39,650 bases of DNA from Asparagopsis taxiformis (taxonomy: Eukaryota; Rhodophyta; Florideophyceae; Bonnemaisoniales; Bonnemaisoniaceae), in NCBI GenBank assembly GCA_030407315.1, contig JALQPE010000402.1:1-39650 (forward strand), written 5' to 3'. The translations under genes were made by a program, and so were the position numbers. Position 1 is the stretch's first letter; each line of letters opens with the position of its first letter. The notes under the pieces were generated by a model that saw only the letters and a program-made list of their open reading frames with translations, had not been told where the DNA came from and made no database searches. Shown in pieces: positions 30,747-39,650 of this stretch.

Positions 30747-33548
30747 ATGGACGTTTGCGAAGCTGCTGCAGCGCTGACCCAGCTCAGCCCAGCACCTAAG
30801 CCCGTCCCCCCCCCCCCTTCCGCTTCCGATCCCGCGGTTGTCCCGACAATCGACGCTGGCGTTCCCGCAACTCCGCTTCCGGCTCAATCTGCCGAAGCGG
30901 CGCCAGCCGTCGAGGGATCTGGTGCTCCTCTGCCCAGCTCGCCTGCTCCGGACATGATCATCGCGTCCGGCAGCGACTTGGCAGAGGATGCGGAGAAGGT
31001 CGATGATCACAACGCTCGTGACATCGTACCGAACAAGCCTCTCCGCAGCACCAGGCTGGCCTACCCTGGCACAGTGCCCATCCCGGTGGATGTGGACTAC
31101 GACATAAGTCCGGAGAGCTGCCGAAACATTCCAGTCTTCATTTCCCCCCTGGATGTTTCTCCTCCGGCAGTCGTGTCCAGGGTGGTCAGGCCGCATCGCG
31201 TTGATGAGTTGAAGAAAACGTTTCTCACTCAGGGATTTTCCGTGATTGCTTCACGCGTGTCCGTCTGCGAGGTGATTGATTCCAATGCAAAAGTACGACT
31301 GCAATATGTCGATGGATCTCACCGAGTGACCGCGTTGAAGGCCATTCTCGAGTCGGCTGGACCTGCTCCTGCGAAGGACAGTCCAGAGTGGGAGGAGTTT
31401 GTCAAGTCTGACATCTACCGTCGCTTTGGAACTATTCCAGTCGACTTTCTCCTCCCACCGACTCGGCTTGGCCGGGATGTCTTCTGCTCCGAAGAAGTAC
31501 TCCCGCTTTCACGGCTGATGAACTTCCACACCCACAATGTCAGCGAGGTAACAGTTGCTGACAATGTGTGCTCTGTGATGGAGTTCATCAATATCCACCG
31601 CCTGGGAAAGAAGAAGATCGAGCCGACCGTTCAATACATAAAAGAACGGAAAGCGCTGAGCTGGATTCGTCCGAGACAGCTCATGCGCTACGTCTCGATC
31701 GCGCGAGGGTTCAAGACCATTGAAAGCCCTGCTTTCAAATACTGGTCGAGCATCCCGAAGGCCGGAGTTCGTGCAGTTTCTCTTCGACAGAGGATCTGGC
31801 TGGGTTGTACGGTGAACTTGTTGTTCAATGGGTCGTTCAGGAGTGCTCCGGATGTACAGAAGTGTTTCATCCTGGAGATGACGGCGCGCTACACTTGTAG
31901 CCGTCGGTCGGCCGGGCTGAAACCGTACTCGGTTGGTACCATTGGGCAGGAATGGATTGCTGGTTTGTTGGAAATCTTCGGGTACGTGAAGGAGGTGGCC
32001 GAGTACTGGAACGTGTCGGATGTGTTGGGATGCTGGATGGTGTCAATCAATTCCCAGCGGGGTGACCCGAGCAAGAGCTTCGACATTCGCTCGCGCGTTG
32101 TCGAAGTTCTTGCTCAGATGGTCCCCAAGAAGGGGTGCTGGGCAGACTTCCGTCCCAAGGAAGGCCCCCCCATGGTTACAGTTACGAAAATATTTTTCCC
32201 CGTAAGAAGTCTGTCTTCGGGAAGGACGCCAGGAAAATGCTCCTGCGCGTCACTGGGTACCGCGACATGCAAATGCGGAAACGCTTTCACGCGATGTACC
32301 CAGACATCCCACATGCTGCGCTCCCAGCCACATGTGGTGATGATGCCCCCATCCCTTCCTCTTCCAATTCCTTGCCCATCCCTTCATCCTCCATTCCTTT
32401 GCCCCCACCACCTCAACTGGAATCTTCCAGCAATTCCGAGGTTGCCCCTGTTCCTGTCTCTACCCCTGCCGTGTCGCATCCTCCCCTGCGGTGACCCCGT
32501 CAAGCCGACTGCGCGTGGTCCCCAGGATGGCAGCGAACGCTCTGGTCCAGTTTCCCACGCCGGGACTGGTACCCCCAACCGTCCTGTCCAAGCCGCGCAG
32601 GAGCAGGTCTCACCGGCTTCGCAGCCTGAGCCTGCGACTCCGGCTGCCGAGCAGCACCCTGCTGCTCCGGCCCCCGCTGTCGAAGCTTCCCGTTCTGCAT
32701 CTGCTAGCAGTTCGGGAAGCTCCAGCGATGACAGCTTCGTCCCTTCACCATCCGGTGGGGTTGGACAGAAGACGGTTGCGAGGATTTCGACGGAGGGCCC
32801 TACTCCCGAGAATGTGGTCGAGGGCAGCAGTGCGAAGGGCGGTGCAGATCCTGACGAAGATGTCATTGAAGTCAGTGATTCTGCACCGCCCGGAGTGGAA
32901 ACTTCTGGGAGGAAAGTGATGCCCAGAAGGAGTACCCGCCTGCAAGCGAGTCGTTCCGGTCGTGGTGGAACGGCGGGTGGTGCTGTGGAGGTCGTCGAGC
33001 TGGAGAGCGCCCCCGAGGATGCGGGTGAAAACTCCATCCTCGGGAAGCGTAACTTGGAAGCCGCTTCTGCGACGCCCGAGCCTTCTACCAAAAAGAGAAG
33101 GCTCGGTGAGACTTCATCAAAGTCGTCGTCAAAGAAATCCAAGTCGGCTTCCCGAGGTCGCTCTCGGGAGCCGGTTCTCCAGTTCGACGACGCCCAGGAG
33201 AATCCCATTCCCGACAGCATCGTCGATGAGAATGTGGCCGCCGTTCTCCCCAGCGCAATTGCGTCTGGCAGCCGGATGAAGTACTATATGGAAAGTACGA
33301 CGGTGGAGACGGTTCGGGCGGAAATGAGGGCGGCAGCATTCCAGGCAGCTGCATCGCCGGGTGCTGAGGATACGGTGGTGGACAGGTACTTTGCGGTGAA
33401 GAAGGCATTGTTGGAAAACTTGGGGTTATTGTTATGGAAGGCCTGTTGGCATCGTCCACGGCTGGTAATGCGACGCATGAGTTGTTCGGTCACTTCGCTA
33501 GGCAGTTCCCGCTGGTTGAGGAGGTTGAAAAACCCTCCAGCAGTCTGA
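30747..33548 (+). CDS. ParB-like domain fused to linker and start of dioxygenase (copy 2, frameshifted)
   Basis: Frame from the ATG at 30747 (CCCATGG). A better-context ATG at 30623 (GCAATGG) opens another frame, so the true start may be there with a shift in the C-runs. A Pro/Ala-rich leader precedes the ParB-like domain: SRVVRPHRVDELKKTFLTQG and VDGSHRVTAL (D189 to R193). The region SEVTVADNVCSVMEF and ARGFKTIESPAFKYWSSIP matches copy 1. Around 32190-32490 the copy-1-like reading moves to another frame (KKSVFGKDARKML) and then returns, so two opposite shifts hide in one open frame. An acidic/Ser-rich linker with STKKRRLGE follows. From about 33255 (SRMKYYMESTTVETVRAE) this frame enters the dioxygenase, then departs near 33430. 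Here ParB and dioxygenase share one frame, which proves the fusion. Probably a pseudogene. Confidence 0.7.
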   Translation: MDVCEAAAALTQLSPAPKPVPPPPSASDPAVVPTIDAGVPATPLPAQSAEAAPAVEGSGAPLPSSPAPDMIIASGSDLAEDAEKVDDHNARDIVPNKPLRSTRLAYPGTVPIPVDVDYDISPESCRNIPVFISPLDVSPPAVVSRVVRPHRVDELKKTFLTQGFSVIASRVSVCEVIDSNAKVRLQYVDGSHRVTALKAILESAGPAPAKDSPEWEEFVKSDIYRRFGTIPVDFLLPPTRLGRDVFCSEEVLPLSRLMNFHTHNVSEVTVADNVCSVMEFINIHRLGKKKIEPTVQYIKERKALSWIRPRQLMRYVSIARGFKTIESPAFKYWSSIPKAGVRAVSLRQRIWLGCTVNLLFNGSFRSAPDVQKCFILEMTARYTCSRRSAGLKPYSVGTIGQEWIAGLLEIFGYVKEVAEYWNVSDVLGCWMVSINSQRGDPSKSFDIRSRVVEVLAQMVPKKGCWADFRPKEGPPMVTVTKIFFPVRSLSSGRTPGKCSCASLGTATCKCGNAFTRCTQTSHMLRSQPHVVMMPPSLPLPIPCPSLHPPFLCPHHLNWNLPAIPRLPLFLSLPLPCRILPCGDPVKPTARGPQDGSERSGPVSHAGTGTPNRPVQAAQEQVSPASQPEPATPAAEQHPAAPAPAVEASRSASASSSGSSSDDSFVPSPSGGVGQKTVARISTEGPTPENVVEGSSAKGGADPDEDVIEVSDSAPPGVETSGRKVMPRRSTRLQASRSGRGGTAGGAVEVVELESAPEDAGENSILGKRNLEAASATPEPSTKKRRLGETSSKSSSKKSKSASRGRSREPVLQFDDAQENPIPDSIVDENVAAVLPSAIASGSRMKYYMESTTVETVRAEMRAAAFQAAASPGAEDTVVDRYFAVKKALLENLGLLLWKACWHRPRLVMRRMSCSVTSLGSSRWLRRLKNPPAV

Positions 33549-34264
33549 TTCTAACGATGACGACAGGGAGCCACAGGACGAGCCGCCAGCTTTCGCAAAG
33601 CCCGGCTTCGATCCTTCGCCGTGGCAGTTCATCCACAACGTGGGTGATGCGAAGGACCGCATCGATGGTGGTCGTGGGCGCCTCTCTCTGCCGCGGCGTG
33701 AGTTGTGCGACAAGTTGGAGGAGGGGAATTTGGAGATGTATAAGAACAAGTTGGTGGCAGAGCTTGCTCTTGGTGTTTGTGCGGAGTTCTTGAAGTTGGG
33801 AATGGAGGGTGAGGATCCTGTCTTCTTCCCGAAGACAGGATTGCGGCTGCTTCTTACAGCAGATGGGGCTGCGGACCAGGATGGGCACACGGACTTCAAG
33901 GTAGCGACGAATAGTGTTGGAAGTCCTACCACGTCTCCATCATATTTCATGATGTCGAGCGGAGCCGATGGGTTCTCTATAGTAGTTGCCCCTTATAGTC
34001 ATGTATGCCTGGCCAGTCCGGGCGCCGATATGTGGAAGGTTCCCCCTCTCATCTTTTGGGTGCCACCCTATTCCGTATTGGTTGGTCGCGGTGACCTTTA
34101 CCATTACGGGGTCGGCTTCAGCCGAGGAGATCTTCCTGCAGGCGAGAAGTTAGTCTATGGCCTGCCCACGCGCGGGCCACATCTACTTGAAGACGGAGAA
34201 GGACGTCCTCACGGACCACATCCACACCGTCGAATATTACAAGTACGATAGGAGCAATAGATAG
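33434..34264 (+). pseudogene. Frameshifted dioxygenase half of copy 2
   Basis: Continuation of the gene starting at 30747. The segment 33434-33540 (STAGNATHELFGHFARQFP) matches STTVGAATHELF of copy 1. The reading then moves to the frame running from about 33540 to 34165. That part keeps the H-x-D pair (GHTDFK, His at 33886), PPYSVLVGRGDLYHYGVGF with the distal His at 34102, and SPSYFMMSSGADGFSI as in copy 1. Near 34165 a further shift is needed to recover a C-terminus like copy 1 (HIYLKTEKDVLTDH), with a stop at 34264. At least three frame changes in this half and two upstream make it a pseudogene. Divergence from copy 1 is large, so the two are old paralogues rather than a recent duplication. 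Confidence 0.65.
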
Positions 34265-34738
34265 CATATCAGAAGTATTAAAACCTATACTACTGTTCCT
34301 GCTATAAAGTTCTGTCTTTCTCATCTCAACATTGTTACCTTAGCCCATTTTTCAGTTCTCATCTATACATCTGTCCTTCATCTCATAGTTTAGTGCTACT
34401 CAGCAGATTGCTTGCTACTTTTTAATATTAGTCTACAACGTTATATGATTTTACTAGCTAGGCCGTAGGGGGAGACTAGTTTCAACCCTTGACAACGCGC
34501 AGATTTCGACTACGAGAGCCGTCACTGTGATAAATTATTTGTAGAATTTTCGTCTATCTTCCCACCTACACTAGGCTACCTATATATATACAGGGTATAA
34601 CCTGAACAGAGACCACGTGAGGTAAAATACTCCTGAGAGCTGCTCACAGCCGTACAGACCTTTGCTGAGCAATTTACCCGACTTCAAACTTCGCTTCTTA
34701 CCTTTACCAGGATGAGAGAAGGACGAAACTCCCTGCTG

Positions 34739-35086
34739 CTTACAGCCGAAGCCGTTTACCAGGTTCCTTACAGCAAAGTCATCGTAACGATGACTTTGCT
34801 GTAAGGAACCGTTTCCTTGCAGTGGCCGAAGAATTTTTTACCGGGTAAAAAATCAGCAAGAAATTTTACCGGGGTAAAAAATTGTGGCCGCTGTAATGTT
34901 TTGCTTTTCTTACAGCAAAGTCATCGTTACGATGACTTTGCTGTAAGAAAACGTTTCATTACAGCGGCCACAATTTTTTTACCCGGTAAGAAATCATGGC
35001 TGCTGTAATGATTTGTTTTCTTACAGCAAAGTCATCGTAACGATGACTTGCTGTCAGCACCCCGCCGGAACTGCCAAAGCTGTAAG
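34739..35086. repeat. Foldback element IV
   Basis: Inverted ends CTTACAGCCGAAGCCGTTTACC and, at the right, the degraded inverse CCAAAGCTGTAAG. Core palindromes lie near 34767, 34908 and 35021 (the last has lost one T), separated by the GTGGCCGCTGTAAT type palindrome. It lies about 475 bases downstream of copy 2. The 34265-34738 stretch is AT-rich with no supported gene. Confidence 0.87.
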
Positions 35087-35370
35087 CAGTCTGGCTTCAC
35101 CCTCTCCCCCATTTCTCTACTCCGCCTTCAGCATCCCAGCCTCTCTGGTGACGACTGACGCCTTTCGTTTCCCCCCTCACGCCCCCTCTCGCAATGAAAT
35201 ACTCGTCTATTACCACGATAGGCTACTCGTACTGCCGCCTTAATTTTCCTCTACACACACACCCTCCCATCCGTCTCTTCCGTACTACGATCTTAGGCTA
35301 TCCTACCTTACGATTATAGTTGTATAGTGAGTAGCTAGAGTCCTACTTATGGACGACTATAGTGCACCGG

Positions 35371-35456
35371 AACCGGCGCCGGTTCCCGCCCGGGCGGGTT
35401 AAATATATTTTTATGCCGTGAGGCACAGGTACCATATGGTCGCTGTGGCTCACGGC
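35371..35456. repeat. Compact array of perfect palindromes
   Basis: Immediately adjacent are AACCGGCGCCGGTT (35371-35384) and CCCGCCCGGGCGGG (35385-35398). Then come AAATATATTT (35401-35410) and ACCATATGGT (35431-35440), the latter inside a stem made by GCCGTGAG (35415-35422) and CTCACGGC (35449-35456). All are perfect on reading. No coding sequence is present. It differs from the foldback elements on either side. Confidence 0.8.
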
Positions 35457-35541
35457 ACAAGGAGTAGATTTTGCGACCAACAGCCGTCCAAACCATCTCT
35501 CGTGATGTTCCCTACTTCACACTTCGCTTCTCATGTGAGAC

Positions 35542-35614
35542 AGCAGGAGTTTGTCCTTCTCCGATCTTGGTAAAGGTACCTTTACCAAGATGGGAGAAGG
35601 ACGAAACTCCTGCT
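35542..35614. repeat. 73-bp hairpin abutting foldback element V
   Basis: Arms AGCAGGAGTTTGTCCTTCTC and GAGAAGGACGAAACTCCTGCT with an inner GATCTTGGTAAAGGTACC palindrome at the centre (GGTACC axis). It ends two bases before the left end of element V. A single half of the same sequence (GAGAGAAGGACGAAACTCCC) precedes element IV at about 34714, so the flanking sequence was duplicated together with the foldback element. Confidence 0.8.
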
Positions 35615-35615
35615 G

Positions 35616-36068
35616 CTTACAGCTGAAGCCGTTTACCCAGGGTCCTTACAGCAAAGTCATCGTTACGATGACTTTGCTGTAAGAAACAAACATTACAGCA
35701 GCCACGATTTCTTTACCGGGTAAAAAATTGTGGCCGCGTAATGATTTCTTTCTTACAGCAAAGTCATCGTAACGATGCTTGCTGTAAGGAACCGTTTCTT
35801 GCAGTGGCCAAAGAATTTTTTACCGGGTAAAAACAATCAGCAAGAAATTTTACCGGGTAAAAAAATTGTGGCCGCTGTAATTTTTTGCTTTCTACAGCAA
35901 AGTCATCGTTACGATGACTTTGCTGTAAGAAAACGTTTCATTACAGCGGCCACAATTTTTTTACCCGGTAAAGAAATCATGGCTGCTGTAATGATTTGTT
36001 TTCTCAGCAAAGTCATCGTAACGATGACTTTGCTGTCAGCATCCCCGGTAAACGGCCCGCACTGTAAT
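35616..36068. repeat. Foldback element V
   Basis: Inverted ends CTTACAGCTGAAGCCGTTTACC and CCGGTAAACGGCCCGCACTG. Core palindromes lie near 35646, 35754 (with deletions), 35893 and 36004, with two or three ACCCGGTAAA type palindromes between. A frame of 165 residues over it is a translation of the repeat. No gene was seen from 36069 to 36344. Confidence 0.87.
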
Positions 36069-36344
36069 GGGGTGACTGCTTCTCCTACATCGCTCTGTTA
36101 CTGGGTGTTCTACATGCTGCGTTGCTACACAATTTCGCACTCACATCTTTCTAGTTTCTCTTCCTTTCGTATCCATAGGTATAGCAGTGAAAAGTGGATA
36201 GTTTGCACTCCAGGCCGCGATGCCTTCCTGCAGTCATGTCACGATTGTTGTAGTGTAGTCTATAATATCTAGCGCTCTTGGAAGATGATGCACAGTCTAT
36301 TGTCTCTTCGTCAATGCGTGTTTACTCAAATCTATCAAAGTAGC

Positions 36345-39300
36345 TCAGTTAGCTGGCCAATATTTTCTACCATAGTCAGCAAATATCTCCTCATCAGCTT
36401 CAACGTCTCTGGTCAGAACGACCTTGACAGCATGGGGATTCTTGATATTTGAAGCAAAGTCCGGTTTGTCTATGGCATCGCCTTGTCGAAACTCGGCTGA
36501 CTGTGTTCGACTCACCTCGGTCGCTTTCTCCGTTCCGTCAATGACCCGACAATCATTGAGGTAGCTGGTACAATTATAGACCGCTGGAACGAGCCAGACC
36601 TTCCGAACAGGTGCACCCCTCCCTATGTACGTGGTTTCCAATTCCATGTTGTAGTCCTGGAACCTCTCTCCTGTGCACCAAATCCTTCCGGGCCGTACAT
36701 CACTGATCTCTGCGGTTCCGAGTCTCGAATCTTCGCATAGAAAATCGTCCCGTTGTACCAGCCAATGACCGTCCCCTTCTTCAGTTTCTTCGCCGCGAAT
36801 ACGCCAAACCCACCACCTCTTACCTCCGATTGCGAAACATAGACACCGTAGAATGCGGCATCAGCAGCCAGAATCGCGTCCCGGGTCTATGCTCCAACGA
36901 GTGCATGTCCTCGGCCGGCCACTGGTCCATAGGCACCCCGCTCAATCTGTGAAGCATAGAACCGTCCTTCTTCATTGACGCAACGAACACAAGCAGATGG
37001 TTCGAATGCTGTCACAGCAGGTAAACCTTCTGGTGCATCTGAGATGTGCTTCTGACGAAGCCTTGGAGCTTTTCCTGTGACCGGTACCGACTCGTCCCCA
37101 AGAATACTCTCCACCTCACGCTGCAAGATCCCCCATATCGCCCGGCTTTCACCTCACTGACGAAAGCATGCAGTATCCACTCCTGCGATGCATCGTGGCA
37201 CCTTTTTTCCTTCTCACACCCAATGAACCGACGATACGTACCATCCCTCAACGTCATACACGCTATGGCTGTGCTGTATGTTCCCGAGAAGAAATCCATC
37301 ACGATATCGTTCTGCTTCGAAATCGTTCCAGAAGCTCACGAAGAGTGGTCAACGCCTTCTGCTCATGGCGCAGTCGGTTGTTCTGCCCATCGTATTGAGC
37401 TTCACCAGCCGACAACCTCGGAACGTTGTCAATCGCGTTGGTGAACCCAGGGTGCCTCGATATGTCCGGATTGTGCAACCTGTAATCCACCATATCGTAT
37501 GCAGCCATACCCTTCCCCCGCTTATACGCATGGATAACGAAATCGTGCATATTATGCAGTGTGCACGTTTTCGTCGATGGATTGGACGTAAAGCTGTGTG
37601 GTCGGCGAGATAGCACGACTGGAACACTGTCACATCATATCTTGCCAGGCTCGGCATTTCTGATTGCAATCCATCCATGCCACGAGTTGGCGCACGCTGG
37701 AATAGATTAGAGCATGACCGCCAGGCCGAAGAACTCGAACTATTTCAACACGCAACACTCGCCAACTCTTCCGGCTCCAGAATAATCGTACTCCGAGTTT
37801 TCTCTGCCGCCTTCCCGCCTCGTGTTTTGAATGGGTAGGATCAGTGAGCACAAGCTGAACACTGTCCCCAACAAAGCCAACTTCCAGGAAACTAATTTTG
37901 TCCCTCCACCTCTTTGGCTACATCAGTGGCGTCACAATTCACAGTGTGAATGTAACGCCCCATCAACAGCTTCCAGCTTGGTGTGACATATTCTGGCTGG
38001 ATTCCTTTCCAACGTCAACGAGCGTTGCTTCTGTAGGCGATACAGTGTCAACCTCCATCAGCGTCATCCTCGGCCGCACTTCTCTTGTTGCTGTTTCGCT
38101 AGCAACCGCCGCATTATCGTCCTCTCCACCACGCGCGCTCCGCCTAGCTTCTTCCCTCTGTGGCTCCAGGATTATCCTCTTCTATATCCTCGCTGCCATT
38201 GTTTTGGCACTGCTGCGGATATTTCCATCTGCGCAGGTGCACCTTCAAGGATGCCAGGCTCGGGCGTATCCTCAAGACTGTGCAACTCATCCATGGTCAG
38301 AGGAAGCTTCGTTGCTCTCGGGTTCGCAAATACCAAGCCTTCAGCCTCCTCTGACCATCCAGGGCATGAGACGTGTTCAACTTGGCTCGCATGAACGAGT
38401 TCAATCCGAACTTGTCAGGAGTGTCGAAAAGCAAGGCTCGAAGTCTCTGCATCAGCTGACCACGCTCGGCGAACACATTCACCTCAGTGACACATTGGCG
38501 TATCGACAGCAGGAAGGCGCTTGTTCAATGATCGCAGCCTTGCATCCACAGCCACTGGAAGGTCGGGCACAGAACCCGTTTTTCACTGTCTACAGTTTTC
38601 GGGGACAATGGTCAGGTTTTTCCGATGCTCCTCGCGCAGCCGCACAGCAAGACGATTCGGGAGTGACCTGAGCAAAGGCTCGCAGGATCGATACCATGAA
38701 CGGCCAGCACTCGATTCAACATCCTCATACCCCAACACTCTTGCCCGGTATCCCACGCAGCTAACACACGGTCGACAACAAATCCAAGCTGGTTGGCTTG
38801 CGCACTGGATGTTGCAATTCCAACCATTCCACCACCACCATGGCCCCGGATGTGGCTCTGGCCCGCCTAGATGGGCACACTGCCCATCTCCTTACTGCGA
38901 ATAGCCAGATACACTGGCACATCATAACCATCAGCCTCCTGAACCGCTTCTGGCTAGCCTGCAAAGAATCTTGCATGTCGGATGTAGCGCCGTCTAGAAA
39001 GTACCTGCTCGAAAGCAGTTCGCGTTCAGTGGAGAGGACAATTCTCCGCGGGGTGTCTTGCCAAACATTTCGACGGCACGAGAACTAGTCACCCCCACCT
39101 GTTTCGGAAACTCAACCATCCTCGGAGAATCACCCATCCTCTGCATTGAGTCCCCATGCATGACAAAACATTTGCCACACGCAAATCAATCGCACTCGAA
39201 TCTTCTGCTCGTGATACGGCCGAAGCACAGCCAGGATAGCATGCGAGCTGTACTGCGGTTTACCACTCAGGCTTGAAGCAATTTGGCCGCTTGGATCGCA

Positions 39301-39650
39301 GGATTTGATCCAGCCCAACACATCGGCCTCCTCACAGACGAAAATATAGCGTACTTGTCCTTTCCGTTTTGGACCCAGTACTCGTCTCTGAGATCAACGG
39401 CGATCATCAAGATACTCAACAAACATCATGCGCCTTTGCAGGCCTGCAATGTCGTTGGATGTCGTCGCTCTCACACGGTCCAGCACAACAGCAGTACTGC
39501 TGTTGGTGTCCACCACGATAGACTCTTCTCGCATAGGAATCGTAACGCCAGGAGGAAAGACGCCCTTCTCCATTCCACGTACAATTGCCATGCAGCGGTG
39601 CGCTCCCTCCAATATCTCCAGAACGCCTTCTCGAAACCTGCCAGTCACGA
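36345..39650 (-). pseudogene. Decayed ParB-like/DNA methyltransferase/SET fusion (copy C), cut by the window edge
   Basis: Read from right to left. A ParB-like piece with LEILEGAHRCMAI (EGAHR at 39609-39595) is followed by VRATTSNDIAGLQRRMMFVEYL, resembling the DGSHR module of the dioxygenase genes. A linker with LGFVVDRVLAAWD (about 38780) matches LGYGVHQVLAAWD of copy B. The MTase lies at 37851-37010: motif IV is mutated (LTDPTHS in place of TDPPYN), RVLRPGGHALIYSS and DNVPRLSAGE follow, then MDFFSGTYSTAIACM and RRFIGCEKEK (motifs I/II, from 37302). The SET domain is at about 36830-36345: GGGFGVFAAKKLKKGT, then a shift near 36720, YLNDCRV and VLTRDVEADEEIFADYGRKYW, ending at the TAA at 36345. 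Many frame changes and the damaged catalytic motif make it inactive. The domain order is the fullest in the window; the start lies beyond 39650. Confidence 0.7.

Noticed and set aside
24548..36068. Regularly spaced repeats resembling a CRISPR array
   Set aside because: The units are long palindromes alternating with a second conserved palindrome, not short repeats with unique spacers, and the clusters have transposon-like ends.
35775..36272. 165-residue frame with FLPGKK and QQSHRYDDFAVRK repeats
   Set aside because: The same peptides appear wherever the foldback element is translated (for example 30180-30371 and 34817-35008), so it is repeat sequence rather than a gene.

Overview
This is eukaryotic, transposon-dense, intron-poor DNA. 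The grounds are SET domains, Plavaka/Tnp2-like DNA transposases of more than 1000 residues in unbroken frames, AATAAA signals just past or inside stop codons, no ribosome-binding-site operons, and many decayed gene copies. The taxon cannot be fixed from sequence alone. A compact-gene, TE-rich alga (for example a red alga) is one possibility, offered only as inference. No rRNA, tRNA, reverse transcriptase or ordinary housekeeping gene was recognised.

Layout. (1) 183-2439 (+): decayed, left-truncated gene fusing a bacterial-type beta-class DNA amino-methyltransferase (MTase) to a SET domain. (2) 3091-8489: a two-gene transposon with convergent genes, a frameshifted basic/coiled-coil gene (+) and a 1012-residue zinc-finger transposase (-). 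(3) 8490-10640: non-coding, with palindromes and tandem repeats of 24 and 43 bp. (4) 10645-13891: a second convergent pair of unknown genes. (5) 14121-14905: two long hairpin elements. (6) 15266-17992 (+): an intact-frame MTase that lacks the SET domain and runs into a palindromic repeat, followed by a 35-bp tandem array. (7) 20624-24427 (+): a 1267-residue transposase in one intact frame. (8) 24548-36068: two copies of a gene fusing a ParB-like (DGSHR) domain to a 2-oxoglutarate/Fe(II) dioxygenase-like domain, separated and flanked by five clusters of foldback palindromes. (9) 36345-39650 (-): a third, decayed MTase gene with order ParB-like, linker, MTase, SET, continuing off the right edge.

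How the parts may fit together. Two multidomain families alternate with transposases. One combines a ParB-like module with a DNA amino-MTase and a SET domain (a possible writer of DNA and histone marks). The other combines a ParB-like module with a dioxygenase (a possible oxidiser or remover of marks). Both appear to carry a related N-terminal ParB-like module, and both lie among unusual palindromic arrays. My inference is that these are chromatin-modifying genes of selfish elements, ultimately derived from phage or bacterial ParB-MTase modules, possibly acting at palindromic sites in the elements. Most copies are broken by frameshifts. The MTase at 15266, the transposase at 20624 and the dioxygenase gene at 25901 (one frameshift) are the best preserved.
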